In this document: piece after piece, positions 20,270-27,397 of the stretch | Position numbering within the stretch: the first letter of the stretch is position 1 | How the letters are laid out: the number at the start of each line of letters is the position of its first letter | DNA from: Parageobacillus caldoxylosilyticus NBRC 107762 | Lineage (GTDB): Bacteria; Bacillota; Bacilli; Bacillales; Anoxybacillaceae | DNA: 53,156 nucleotides | NCBI RefSeq assembly: GCF_000632715.1 | Contig: NZ_BAWO01000046.1 | Location: forward strand, 1 to 53,156 | Direction of reading: 5' to 3' | Program-made: the position numbers and the translations under genes | Notes under the pieces: model-generated | What the model saw: the letters and a program-made list of their open reading frames with translations, nothing else | The model's database searches: none | Told to the model about the DNA's origin: nothing

Positions 20270-20335
20270 ATTATATATTTGTAATAATCAAAAATTTGTC
20301 AAAAAAAGAAAAGCAAGAAAAAAAAACGTTCGACG
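20270..20335 (-). promoter_or_regulatory. spoIIE promoter with 21-bp spacer and 0A-like box
   Basis: -35 TTGACA (20302-20297) and -10 TATAAT (20275-20270) are both perfect but 21 bp apart, the layout described for the Spo0A-activated sigma-A promoter of B. subtilis spoIIE. A CGTCGAA element (20335-20329), one mismatch from the 0A box TGTCGAA, lies 26 bp upstream of the -35. Confidence 0.8.
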
Positions 20336-20382
20336 CATTTCTTGCTAACACGTCATAAATTCACAAATTGGTTCTTCAAAAA

Positions 20383-20436
20383 CACAAAAAAAGAAAAAAC
20401 GAGGATGTTCCTCGATCGAGAAACATCCTCGTTTTC
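20383..20436 (-). terminator. Terminator of the tRNA-Met-Glu unit
   Basis: Stem AACGAGGATGTT/AACATCCTCGTT (one A-A mismatch near the loop) around CTCGATCGAG, with T-rich tail TTTTTTCTTTTTTT on the minus strand. Confidence 0.85.
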
Positions 20437-20440
20437 ATAG

Positions 20441-20512
20441 TGACCCGTACGGGATTCGAACCCGTGTTACCGCCGTGAAAGGGCGGTGTCTTAACCACTT
20501 GACCAACGGGCC
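20441..20512 (-). tRNA. tRNA-Glu (anticodon TTC)
   Basis: 72-nt cloverleaf with acceptor GGCCCGT/ACGGGTC, anticodon arm CCGCC-CTTTCAC-GGCGG reading TTC, and T-loop TTCGAAT. CCA is not encoded. It lies 5 nt after tRNA-Met, matching trnSL-Met1/Glu1 in B. subtilis. Confidence 0.97.
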
Positions 20513-20517
20513 TCATA

Positions 20518-20594
20518 TGGTAGCGGCGGAGGGAATCGAACCCCCGACCTCACGGGTATGAACCGTACGCTCTAGCCAGCTGAGCTACGCCGCC
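20518..20594 (-). tRNA. tRNA-Met (anticodon CAT)
   Basis: Acceptor GGCGGCG/CGCCGCT with a terminal G-T pair, anticodon arm TACGG-TTCATAC-CCGTG reading CAT, T-loop TTCGATT, and CCA encoded (20518-20520). The G1-U72 end and the absence of the three G-C pairs of initiators indicate the elongator. Confidence 0.95.
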
Positions 20595-20611
20595 ACGCAA
20601 CAACATCTAAT

Positions 20612-20641
20612 ATAATAATGGATCTAATATATTATTGTCAA
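20612..20641 (-). promoter_or_regulatory. Sigma-A promoter of tRNA-Met-Glu
   Basis: -35 TTGACA (20641-20636), 18-bp spacer, -10 TATTAT (20617-20612), A/T-rich throughout. The predicted start is about 10 nt before the tRNA-Met 5' end. Confidence 0.65.
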
Positions 20642-20957
20642 TAGGTTCCCGATCTAAATTTGATTAGTGAAATCTTCCATCGGCGTAGCGAAAATAGAGA
20701 AGACGATATAAATGTAAATGGGTGTTTCATATTTTGCGCTTTGTATCCAAGGATTGCGATGTTTTTCTTCTGTCACGCGCTAGCGTGACGAAGGCAAGCC
20801 ACTGACTTGCCGTAGACTGTCGAAAAACGGTGCAATGATATTCCTATCCATCGGAAGTCGAATCTTCAAGTTAAACTGATATAGTCGCACACCTTCTTCC
20901 ATCATGTGCCTTGGTAAATGAAATAGGACGCCCCTCGCCGAAAAGCCGAAACAAGAA
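20642..20957. other. Gene-poor stretch with twin hairpins and a broken small reading frame
   Basis: Two perfect adjacent hairpins: GTCACGC-GCTA-GCGTGAC (20772-20789) and GGCAAG-CCACTGA-CTTGCC (20793-20811). On the minus strand an ATG at 20905 opens 41 codons (…LYQFNLKIRLPMDRN…) ending at TAG (20782-20780) inside the first hairpin; the same frame then stays open to 20654. No Shine-Dalgarno site is obvious and I do not recognise the peptide. It could be a decayed gene or a structured RNA; B. subtilis has no gene here. Confidence 0.35.
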
Positions 20958-20988
20958 AAGCATCCATCAAAGAAATGGATGCTTTTTA
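20954..20988 (-). terminator. Terminator of yabR
   Basis: Perfect stem AAGCATCCAT/ATGGATGCTT around a 7-nt loop, with T-rich flank on both strands; 44 nt after the yabR stop. Confidence 0.8.
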
Positions 20989-21032
20989 TCCGTTATTCCA
21001 TGATCTTAACCTGTTATACATTCAGCAGCAAG

Positions 21033-21431
21033 TTACCCACGTCTTGCTCCACGACCTCCCCGCTTCGACTCCATATGACGTCTCAGTGACGCCAGACGGT
21101 CTTCGCTTTCTTTCAAGAAACGACTGATTTTTTGTTCGAAGCTTTCTGCAGCGGCTCGGTCGTTCGTTTTATGTCGCGGACGCTGTGAAGACGGCGTGTC
21201 TTTTGCTTTTTTAATGGACAAGCCGATTTTCCCATCTTTCTCTACATTAATGACTTTGACATAAACGATATCTCCAACCTTCAGATGATCGTTAATGTCT
21301 TTTACGTAATTATCCGCCACCTCACTAATATGAACCAGTCCAGTGACTCCTTCTGGCAGCTCCACAAACGCCCCGAATTTCGTAATTCCTGTTACTTTGC
21401 CCTGTAACTTGCTGCCTACTTCAATTGACAT
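21033..21431 (-). CDS. yabR: S1-domain RNA-binding protein YabR
   Basis: 132 residues. The N-terminal S1/OB domain (about 1-75) has GSKLQGKVTGITKFGAFVELPEGVTGLVH-type strands and VEKDGKIGLSIKKA, followed by a basic, disordered C-terminal tail ending in RGGRGARRG-type residues. It resembles general stress protein 13 and polynucleotide phosphorylase S1 modules, so it probably acts on RNA or the ribosome. AGGAGG lies upstream. Its promoter abuts an IS605-like remnant. Confidence 0.94.
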   Translation of the reverse strand: MSIEVGSKLQGKVTGITKFGAFVELPEGVTGLVHISEVADNYVKDINDHLKVGDIVYVKVINVEKDGKIGLSIKKAKDTPSSQRPRHKTNDRAAAESFEQKISRFLKESEDRLASLRRHMESKRGGRGARRG

Positions 21432-21477
21432 AAAAAAAGTGCTCCTCCTTAAAAAACTTTAAAAATTATTTTCTTTC

Positions 21478-21507
21478 ATTATAACGAATGCAAAAAACAA
21501 GTGTCAA
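21478..21507 (-). promoter_or_regulatory. Sigma-A promoter of yabR
   Basis: -35 TTGACA (21507-21502), 18-bp spacer, -10 TATAAT (21483-21478). It lies immediately downstream of the orphan IS605-like element, which may have inserted just upstream of the -35. Confidence 0.75.
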
Positions 21508-21544
21508 TAAGGCGGGCGCCCGTATTTCACCGGAAGACGCAAGC

Positions 21545-21712
21545 TGAACCTTCACACGACTAAAGTCGGTGGGCTCTGACGTACTAAAGAGTTTTCCTGC
21601 ACCTGCGTGCAGGCACTCACTCTTGTTCCGCCAAACTTTCATCGACAAACACCCCACTGGTGTTTAGCGCCCTGTCGGCTCGGCTCAAAACCGTGTTTCA
21701 CTCCATCCCAAG
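21545..21712 (-). mobile_element. Orphan IS605-type right end / omega-RNA-like structured remnant
   Basis: Reading the minus strand 5' to 3': hairpin AACACC-CAGTG-type with GGTGTT (21666-21648), a stem AAGAGT...ACTCTT enclosing the perfect hairpin CCTGCAC-GCAG-GTGCAGG (21613-21596), then GAGCCCACCGACTTTAGTCG with hairpin CGACT-TT-AGTCG (21568-21557) and a terminal AAGGTTCA (ending at 21545). This order resembles the 3' end of tnpB/IS605-family elements, where the omega-RNA scaffold runs into the right end. No tnpA or tnpB reading frame is present. It fills the 306-bp gap between divIC and yabR and is more GC-rich than the flanks. Family assignment is from memory. Confidence 0.5.
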
Positions 21713-21737
21713 ACTTAAGTTAATACTTTTGCAAAAA

Positions 21738-22109
21738 TTACTTTTCTGGGGTGACGAAAATAATCTCCCCATCTTTGGATAAATAGTATTTTTTGCGCGC
21801 CAGCTCCGCGATATATTCATCGTCGTGCAGCTTTTTAATTTCCTCCTTCAGCTGTTTCTGCTGTTTTTCCAGCTTGTCTAACTTTTGTTCAAGCTGCTTT
21901 TTGCTGGCTTGTTTTGCTTCAATATCCTTTGCTTGAGATTGCATCGTATAAACAAATGCCGAAGAAACTAGCGCCAGTACAATCCCCAAAAAAGTAAAGC
22001 GGACGACGGCAATCCGCCGTCTTCTTGACGCTTTCTGCTTTTTCTCCTCCTGCGCTGATATGTATGAAGATTTTAATTTTGTTACATTCGTTTTGTGCGG
22101 TACACTCAT
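21738..22109 (-). CDS. divIC: Cell-division protein DivIC
   Basis: Septum protein of the FtsB family, forming the DivIB-FtsL-DivIC complex that activates septal peptidoglycan synthesis. 123 residues: cytoplasmic basic N-terminus, a single TM at about 34-55, then a heptad-rich coiled coil (KQLEQKLDKLEKQQKQLKEE) and a conserved C-terminus DDEYIAELARKKYYLSKDGE. It follows yabQ closely, as in B. subtilis. Confidence 0.96.
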   Translation of the reverse strand: MSVPHKTNVTKLKSSYISAQEEKKQKASRRRRIAVVRFTFLGIVLALVSSAFVYTMQSQAKDIEAKQASKKQLEQKLDKLEKQQKQLKEEIKKLHDDEYIAELARKKYYLSKDGEIIFVTPEK

Positions 22110-22128
22110 TATTTCTGCACCTCTGCTT

Positions 22129-22761
22129 TTATTTTTGCCATTTTGATATCCACGTTCTAATCCTATCTTTCATATTCTTCACCTGGCGAATAATTCCTGT
22201 TAGATAGGCAAAAATTTTTGTGCTTATCCTTTTCCAACTTGGCGGAGTGATCTTCCAAATGATCAAGCCCGTCCAGCGAAACGGAGCAAACAACAGCTTT
22301 GTACATTGATACAACATACGCAGAAATAGGCGAAGCAAAGAAAGAAGCGCTTTCCATATAAACAGTATGAGAACCAATAACATTTGAAAGAAGAACTGAA
22401 CCGGGCGAATGAGGAGATAACGGCACAGCTGGATGAAAAATTGGTACAGTCTTGTTGCAAACCAAATCAGCCATTCTAGCACTTTTAAATAGATCGTGCG
22501 AAACAAACTTTGATAAGCGGCATAACCGCATAAAATCGCCAAGAAAATATAAAAGCGCAGCTCGCCTTGATTGACGAGCAGTAACACATAGAAAATGATT
22601 AAACCTTGAACGATCCAAAATAAAATGTCATTGATAAACACAATCCAATGGGCGCGATCCTGTCGCTGCAAAAAGCGATTATACGTATCCAATGCGGCGC
22701 CAAGCCAGCCTCCCATTCCAATCATCGCGAGCATGGTCGCCAACTGTGTTGTTAAGCTCAT
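22129..22761 (-). CDS. yabQ: Sporulation membrane protein YabQ
   Basis: 210 residues with at least four hydrophobic segments (LATMLAMIGMGGWLGAAL near the N-terminus, then DILFWIVQGLIIFYVLLLV and FYIFLAILCGYAAYQSLF, then a long Leu/Phe-rich stretch) and a basic C-terminal tail. Sigma-E-dependent in B. subtilis and needed for spore cortex assembly, located in the mother-cell membrane around the forespore. It overlaps yabP by an ATGA, so translation is coupled. Confidence 0.93.
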   Translation of the reverse strand: MSLTTQLATMLAMIGMGGWLGAALDTYNRFLQRQDRAHWIVFINDILFWIVQGLIIFYVLLLVNQGELRFYIFLAILCGYAAYQSLFRTIYLKVLEWLIWFATRLYQFFIQLCRYLLIRPVQFFFQMLLVLILFIWKALLSLLRLFLRMLYQCTKLLFAPFRWTGLIIWKITPPSWKRISTKIFAYLTGIIRQVKNMKDRIRTWISKWQK

Positions 22762-23063
22762 TTGAACAACTTGCTAAAGAATCCTTTAGCCTTCTCCTGA
22801 TGGTCGTCTAAATAAACGAGATCGAAGATTCTTCCTTTAATCGAAACGACCCCTTTATCGACATCTAAATTTTTCATTTGCAAATTTTGCCCGCGGATCG
22901 ATAAAAATCCCATTACCGTTTCTAGCAAAAATTCCTCATTATCAAAGCTTTCCACCTGTTTGACCCCGGTGATATCAAGGAGACGTCTTCCCCGCATAAT
23001 CACATCGTGTTCTTGGACAGGACCTTTATTTGTATTTCCACCAAAATCATAATGTTGGCTCAT
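22758..23063 (-). CDS. yabP: Spore coat assembly protein YabP
   Basis: 101 residues of the YabP/YqfC family: VIMRGRRLLDITGVKQVESFD, then FLLETVMGFLSIRGQNLQM and SIKGRIFDLVYLDDH. No TM. Start chosen at the ATG at 23063 behind GGGGGATG; an ATG two codons earlier is possible. A CATACATAT box at 23144-23136 could be a sigma-E -10, but its -35 is unclear. Together with yabQ it supports cortex formation. Confidence 0.92.
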   Translation of the reverse strand: MSQHYDFGGNTNKGPVQEHDVIMRGRRLLDITGVKQVESFDNEEFLLETVMGFLSIRGQNLQMKNLDVDKGVVSIKGRIFDLVYLDDHQEKAKGFFSKLFK

Positions 23064-23183
23064 TTTCATCCCCCGCATTCCTATTAAAATCAAGTCTAAG
23101 ACAGAAACATTCTTTCCTAACCTAATGTTGGTACCATATGTATGAATGCGGGAGCCATTTTAGAACAAGCCTATATGCATAAA

Positions 23184-23468
23184 TTAGATTTCTTCATCAT
23201 CCTCTATTTTCGGAGCAATTCGTTCTTCGCGGATTACTTCATATAAATGGGCCGCCTCGTCTTTTTTGGTTGTTTCTTTTAAATCAATCACCCTTACTGT
23301 CAGCCGTTTTTGCCCAAATTGAATCGTCAATTCATCCCCTATTTTTACCGTCGAACTCGCCTTCGCCACGGCGCCGTTAATCGTAATCCGCCCTTGATCG
23401 GCTACTTCTTTTGCCAGCGTACGGCGTTTAATGAGACGGGAAACTTTTAAAAATTTATCTAAACGCAT
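23184..23468 (-). CDS. rqcP: RqcP, S4-domain ribosome-quality-control factor (YabO)
   Basis: 94 residues, nearly all S4 RNA-binding domain: MRLDKFLKVSRLIKRRTLAKEV, then GRITINGAVAKASSTVKIGDELTI. Hsp15-like. In B. subtilis RqcP (YabO) binds stalled 50S subunits with RqcH and promotes Ala-tailing. It lies 16 nt downstream of yabN, probably in the same transcript. The acidic C-terminal tail (EDDEEI) is variable in the family. Confidence 0.95.
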   Translation of the reverse strand: MRLDKFLKVSRLIKRRTLAKEVADQGRITINGAVAKASSTVKIGDELTIQFGQKRLTVRVIDLKETTKKDEAAHLYEVIREERIAPKIEDDEEI

Positions 23469-23484
23469 ACCTTATCTCTCCCTT

Positions 23485-24951
23485 TTACAATCCTTTTTCT
23501 TTTGCTTCTTCCCAAAAGCGGTCCAGTTCGGCAAGGGGAAATGATGTGATCGCCCTGCCGCTTTTTCTCGCCTGCTCCTCTATATAAGAAAACCGCCGAT
23601 AAAACTTTTGGTTGACTATATGCAGCGCTTCCTCTGGATTAATGTCGTAGTAGCGGGCGACATTAATGAGCGCAAATAAAATATCGCCAAACTCGCTGAT
23701 AAGCCGGGAACGATCATGTAGTTTTGCCGCCTCTTGCTGAAATTCAGCTATTTCTTCGGCAACTTTCTCCCACATCGGCTCGACATCATCCCAATCAAAC
23801 CCTACTTTTGCCGCTTTTTTCTGCAACTCATACGCTTTTAACGTACCCGGCAGACTCTTTGGAACATCTGCAAGCAGCGAAACGGGCTCATCATTCGTTT
23901 CTTTTTCCTTTTCTTTAATGCGCTGCCAATTTTCCACGACCTGTTCGGCGCTTTCCACCGTAACGTTGCCGAATACGTGCGGATGGCGGCGAATCATCTT
24001 CTCCGTAATTCCGCGGATGACATCATCAATGGAAAACATCCCTTCATCTTCGCCGATTTGCGCATGGAGCATCACCTGCAGCAGCACATCGCCAAGCTCT
24101 TCGATCATATGATCATCGTCATGATCATCGATCGCCTCAAACAGTTCATATGTTTCTTCGAGCAAATATCGTTTTAGCGAGGCATGGGTTTGTTTACGGT
24201 CCCACGGGCAGCCGTTCGGTCCTCTTAATGTCGCGATGACGCGCCGCAATGTTTCAAAACGGTGATAAAGCAGTTTCTCGTCACGGACAGGAGGAACATA
24301 TACGCTCGTTAAATTGTTCAATGTCGCCACACGGTCCAGCTCATATAGTGGAACTTTCGTTACCCTCTCCTCTTTGCTTCCCGCTGCCGTTACGATATAG
24401 ACGGGATAATCGTCGGGAAGCTGTTCCATTAACGTCAATTTCACGTCCGATGCGATAAACGAATCATATACTTGACAAAAAATCGTATGCTTTGTTAATG
24501 GCCATTCGTCCCCTTGAAATGAGGTAGCATCCATCAGCTGAAATCCTTCAATGGGATCGATTTTTAATGTGGTAAACAGCGCATCGAGAAAGCTTTGCCC
24601 GCCCTCAATGACAACGCGGCATTCATTGCGGCGTTCGGCTTCTAATAAAAGCTGCACCGTTTTTTCCGCTACCAGCGGATGGCCAGGAACAGCATAAAAG
24701 ATGTCGCCTTTTTTCGCTTGTTCCAATAAAACTGCTGCAATTTCCTGATACACCTCTGTAAATTGTTCATGTTTTTCGTAAATAAAGTCAAAGGAGGTAA
24801 ACGTGATTCCCTCTTCCTGCAATTCCTTGACAACAGGATGCTCCTTTGTCCGCAAAAAAAGCGGAGAAGCGGCTTTTAACTTGCGGTATACCCCTAACGG
24901 CAACTGTTCGATATCCCCAGCGCCTAATCCAAAAATATAAATCGTATTCAT
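23485..24951 (-). CDS. yabN: Fusion of tetrapyrrole-methylase-like domain and MazG NTP pyrophosphohydrolase (YabN)
   Basis: 488 residues. The N-terminal half (about 1-220) is an SAM-dependent tetrapyrrole methylase fold (IYIFGLGAGDIEQLPLGV, YAVPGHPLVAEKTV). The C-terminal half is a tandem MazG with LRGPNGCPWDRKQTH, LLEETYELFEAI, MIEELGDVLLQVMLHAQ and, later, EFGDILFALINVARY, the metal-binding EExxE/ExxD helices. It likely removes non-canonical NTPs; the methylase half's substrate is unknown. It sits 6 nt after yabM. Confidence 0.95.
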   Translation of the reverse strand: MNTIYIFGLGAGDIEQLPLGVYRKLKAASPLFLRTKEHPVVKELQEEGITFTSFDFIYEKHEQFTEVYQEIAAVLLEQAKKGDIFYAVPGHPLVAEKTVQLLLEAERRNECRVVIEGGQSFLDALFTTLKIDPIEGFQLMDATSFQGDEWPLTKHTIFCQVYDSFIASDVKLTLMEQLPDDYPVYIVTAAGSKEERVTKVPLYELDRVATLNNLTSVYVPPVRDEKLLYHRFETLRRVIATLRGPNGCPWDRKQTHASLKRYLLEETYELFEAIDDHDDDHMIEELGDVLLQVMLHAQIGEDEGMFSIDDVIRGITEKMIRRHPHVFGNVTVESAEQVVENWQRIKEKEKETNDEPVSLLADVPKSLPGTLKAYELQKKAAKVGFDWDDVEPMWEKVAEEIAEFQQEAAKLHDRSRLISEFGDILFALINVARYYDINPEEALHIVNQKFYRRFSYIEEQARKSGRAITSFPLAELDRFWEEAKEKGL

Positions 24952-24957
24952 CTCTCA

Positions 24958-26541
24958 TCACCTATTTCCTAATAATAAACGCAGTTTGTTTCCCAACGGA
25001 AGAAGAGATAATTCTTGTTCAGAAAATACATGTTCTTTGATCACTATGGCAAGATACGTAACAGCCCCAAGCAAAACGCCGCCTAGCGCTTCGCCGACGG
25101 CGAACAGACGGCTGTCATCCCACGTTTCGACGAGCAATGCATACAGTCGCAATACAACTGCCATCGCTGCGGCCGCTTTCACAACGGAATATATATAGTT
25201 TTTTTGGGGGGCGTAAAAAGGCAGTTTTTTTCGCAATGCGATGTATAAAAAGCAAGCCATTGCCGCATAAGACCCCGTTGTCGCAATGGCGGCGCCAATC
25301 ATCCCAAGCGCAGGAACCAAAAGATAATTCAAAACGCTTTTCGTTGCCACCGCTACAAATACACCCGCTACGGCAATCCATTCATATCCCATTCCTTGCA
25401 ATAGCGCCGAAATCGTAAGCGCTAATGTCGTAAAGAAAACAGAAGCTGTTAAAATTGCCAGAGAAAACGAACCGAGATCGTTTTCAAACAGCATGATATT
25501 AATTGGGCGAATGAGACAAATCAATCCTAAAGAAGCGCCTAATCCGATTACCAATGCGACGCGCAGCGACAAATCGGTTTTTTCACAAAGAAATTGATCG
25601 CTGCGATGTTTTTTCGCACCGGAAATAAGCGGAACAAGCGCTAGCGAGAAAGAAGTCGCTACTACCGTGCCGAGCTGAATAAGAGGCTGGCCGCGGTCGT
25701 ATATTCCTTTTAACAGTTTGGCGTGTTCCATGCCCTCTCCGCCTCGTTCGCCAAGCAAAGACAATAATAAAAACGAGTCTACTAATGGAATAAGCGTCAA
25801 CACCATATTGGTAACGCAAATAATAACTCCTTTGACAAATAAATACGATATAATGCTCCTTGCTTCCGCACTCTTTATTTTGATATGTATTCTTCCTCTA
25901 TTTTCCCTTCTTATCCAAAACGCTGTCAATAAAAGAAGTGCAGTCACCATTCCCGCCAATGTGCCGGTCATCGCCGCCGTTCCACCTGCATAGACGTCAT
26001 ATCCGCTTGTTATCAACGAATACGACAAAAAAAGGATGGCAGACACACGGACAAGCTGTTCGCCAACTTGGGAAACCGCAGTCGGCATCATATGGTTATG
26101 CCCTTGAAAATAGCCGCGCATCAATGCAATAAATGGAAATAGCAGGAACGAAAAAGAAAGAAGGCGAATGAGCGGGGCGAGCTGGCCGTCGCCCATCCAT
26201 ATCGCAAGCTGTTTTGCCCCTATATAAAGGCTGGTAAAAATAAGCAGGCCGAGCATACATAAAAACAAAAACGAAATTTGCAAAACGGAGGTAATTCCGT
26301 TTTGGTCGCGCTCTGCTATCCGCTCTGCGATCAGTTTGGAAATGACAACCGGATATCCATACAATGAAAGCGACATAGCAATGCCGTAAATCGGATACAC
26401 TTGCTGGTAAATATAAAAACCGACGTCTCCGACGATATTTTGATACGGGACGCGATAAACAGCGCTCAATAGTTTTGTTACAAAGGCAGCGATCGTTAAA
26501 ACGACCGTCCCTCTCCATATGCTCCCTTCTTGCAGTTTCAT
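24958..26541 (-). CDS. yabM: Polysaccharide-flippase/MATE-type membrane protein YabM
   Basis: 527 residues with about 14 predicted TM helices, of the SpoVB/MurJ-like MVF branch: GTVVLTIAAFVTKLLSAVYRVPYQN at the N-terminus is the family's typical opening, and TALLQGMGYEWIAV and VLNYLLVPALGMIGAAIATT occur in the second half. It probably flips lipid-linked sugars or peptidoglycan precursors; substrate unproven. Start of a yabM-yabN-rqcP cluster behind the spoVT terminator. Confidence 0.92.
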   Translation of the reverse strand: MKLQEGSIWRGTVVLTIAAFVTKLLSAVYRVPYQNIVGDVGFYIYQQVYPIYGIAMSLSLYGYPVVISKLIAERIAERDQNGITSVLQISFLFLCMLGLLIFTSLYIGAKQLAIWMGDGQLAPLIRLLSFSFLLFPFIALMRGYFQGHNHMMPTAVSQVGEQLVRVSAILFLSYSLITSGYDVYAGGTAAMTGTLAGMVTALLLLTAFWIRRENRGRIHIKIKSAEARSIISYLFVKGVIICVTNMVLTLIPLVDSFLLLSLLGERGGEGMEHAKLLKGIYDRGQPLIQLGTVVATSFSLALVPLISGAKKHRSDQFLCEKTDLSLRVALVIGLGASLGLICLIRPINIMLFENDLGSFSLAILTASVFFTTLALTISALLQGMGYEWIAVAGVFVAVATKSVLNYLLVPALGMIGAAIATTGSYAAMACFLYIALRKKLPFYAPQKNYIYSVVKAAAAMAVVLRLYALLVETWDDSRLFAVGEALGGVLLGAVTYLAIVIKEHVFSEQELSLLPLGNKLRLLLGNR

Positions 26542-26601
26542 TGTGTTTCTCCTTCCGCGCGCATAGCTTCATAAAAATCCAGTAACGATTGCTATTATAG
26601 C

Positions 26602-26638
26602 GCAAAAGAAAAAGGTAGCATAGCACGCTACCTTTTCT
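26602..26638 (-). terminator. Terminator of spoVT
   Basis: Stem AAAAGGTAGC/GCTACCTTTT with a short loop GTGCTAT-type, and T-rich tail TTTTTCTTTT on the minus strand, between spoVT and yabM. Confidence 0.88.
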
Positions 26639-26663
26639 TGTCGATCCTTTGTTGCTACAGCTG

Positions 26664-27200
26664 TTACTGTTCCATTTGCCGTGCCAAAAAACTGGCGGCT
26701 GTTTCCACTGCTTTATGTTCCACTTCGCCAAGCTCTTTTTCTTTGGATAAAATGATGACAGCTCCGATCGGATCGCCGTTGGCCACAATCGGGCCAATCG
26801 TATACGACTTTAACTTTTCTGTAACTCCATCGACGAGCTCGGCTTCTCCCTCTTCCGTATGAAGTACGGAATTGCGCTCTTCCATCACCTTTTCCACTAA
26901 TGAGCTGACATTTTTATTTAAATATTCTTTTTTCGACACACCCGCAACAGCGATGAAAACATCGCGGTCACAAATCAATACTGGCTGTCCTAAACTGTCA
27001 AATAGCGCTTCGGCATATTCTTTCGCAAAATCGCCTAATTCACTAATCGGCGAGTATTTTTTTAAAATGACTTCACCATCGCGGTCAACAAATATTTCGA
27101 GTGGATCTCCTTCACGAATGCGCAAGGTTCTTCGAATTTCTTTCGGTATGACAACCCTTCCTAAATCATCAATTCGACGAACTATACCCGTTGCTTTCAT
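26664..27200 (-). CDS. spoVT: Stage V sporulation protein T, AbrB-GAF regulator
   Basis: Forespore transcription regulator modulating sigma-G genes. 178 residues. The N-terminal AbrB-type swapped-hairpin DNA-binding domain (about 1-50: GIVRRIDDLGRVVIPKEIRRTL) resembles AbrB in this window, and the C-terminal GAF domain (about 55-178: LICDRDVFIAVAGVSKKEY, YTIGPIVANGDPIGAV) is for ligand sensing. RBS GTGAGGG. A sigma-G-type promoter lies upstream. Confidence 0.97.
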   Translation of the reverse strand: MKATGIVRRIDDLGRVVIPKEIRRTLRIREGDPLEIFVDRDGEVILKKYSPISELGDFAKEYAEALFDSLGQPVLICDRDVFIAVAGVSKKEYLNKNVSSLVEKVMEERNSVLHTEEGEAELVDGVTEKLKSYTIGPIVANGDPIGAVIILSKEKELGEVEHKAVETAASFLARQMEQ

Positions 27201-27282
27201 CTGCAGATACCCTCACTTTCATCTAGGATTTGAAGAATACTCCGATGAATCCTTGTTATGGGGAATTCACCATTGCTGTGAT

Positions 27283-27311
27283 TAGTATCCTTCATAATCC
27301 AAGTTATATAC
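27283..27311 (-). promoter_or_regulatory. Sigma-G-like promoter of spoVT
   Basis: -35 GTATA (27311-27307), 17-bp spacer, -10 GATACTA (27289-27283), against a remembered sigma-G consensus GHATR-N17/18-CATnnTA, with the first -10 base deviating. The start would be about 75 nt before the spoVT ATG. Confidence 0.45.
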
Positions 27312-27397
27312 GCGATGAAAGTGATTTTTTGAATTTTAGATAAAATTACCCATCCTACATTATCGCCGAGCTTTTTTAAACATAAACATTGTTTGAT

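Noticed and set aside
20772-20811. CRISPR-like repeats
   Set aside because: Only two unrelated hairpins occur, with no regularly spaced identical repeats. No CRISPR array or cas gene was seen anywhere in the window.
26096-26797. 233-codon minus-strand frame across yabM and spoVT
   Set aside because: Out-of-frame shadow overlapping two well-supported genes and their terminator; Arg/Cys/Tyr-rich composition typical of a wrong frame.
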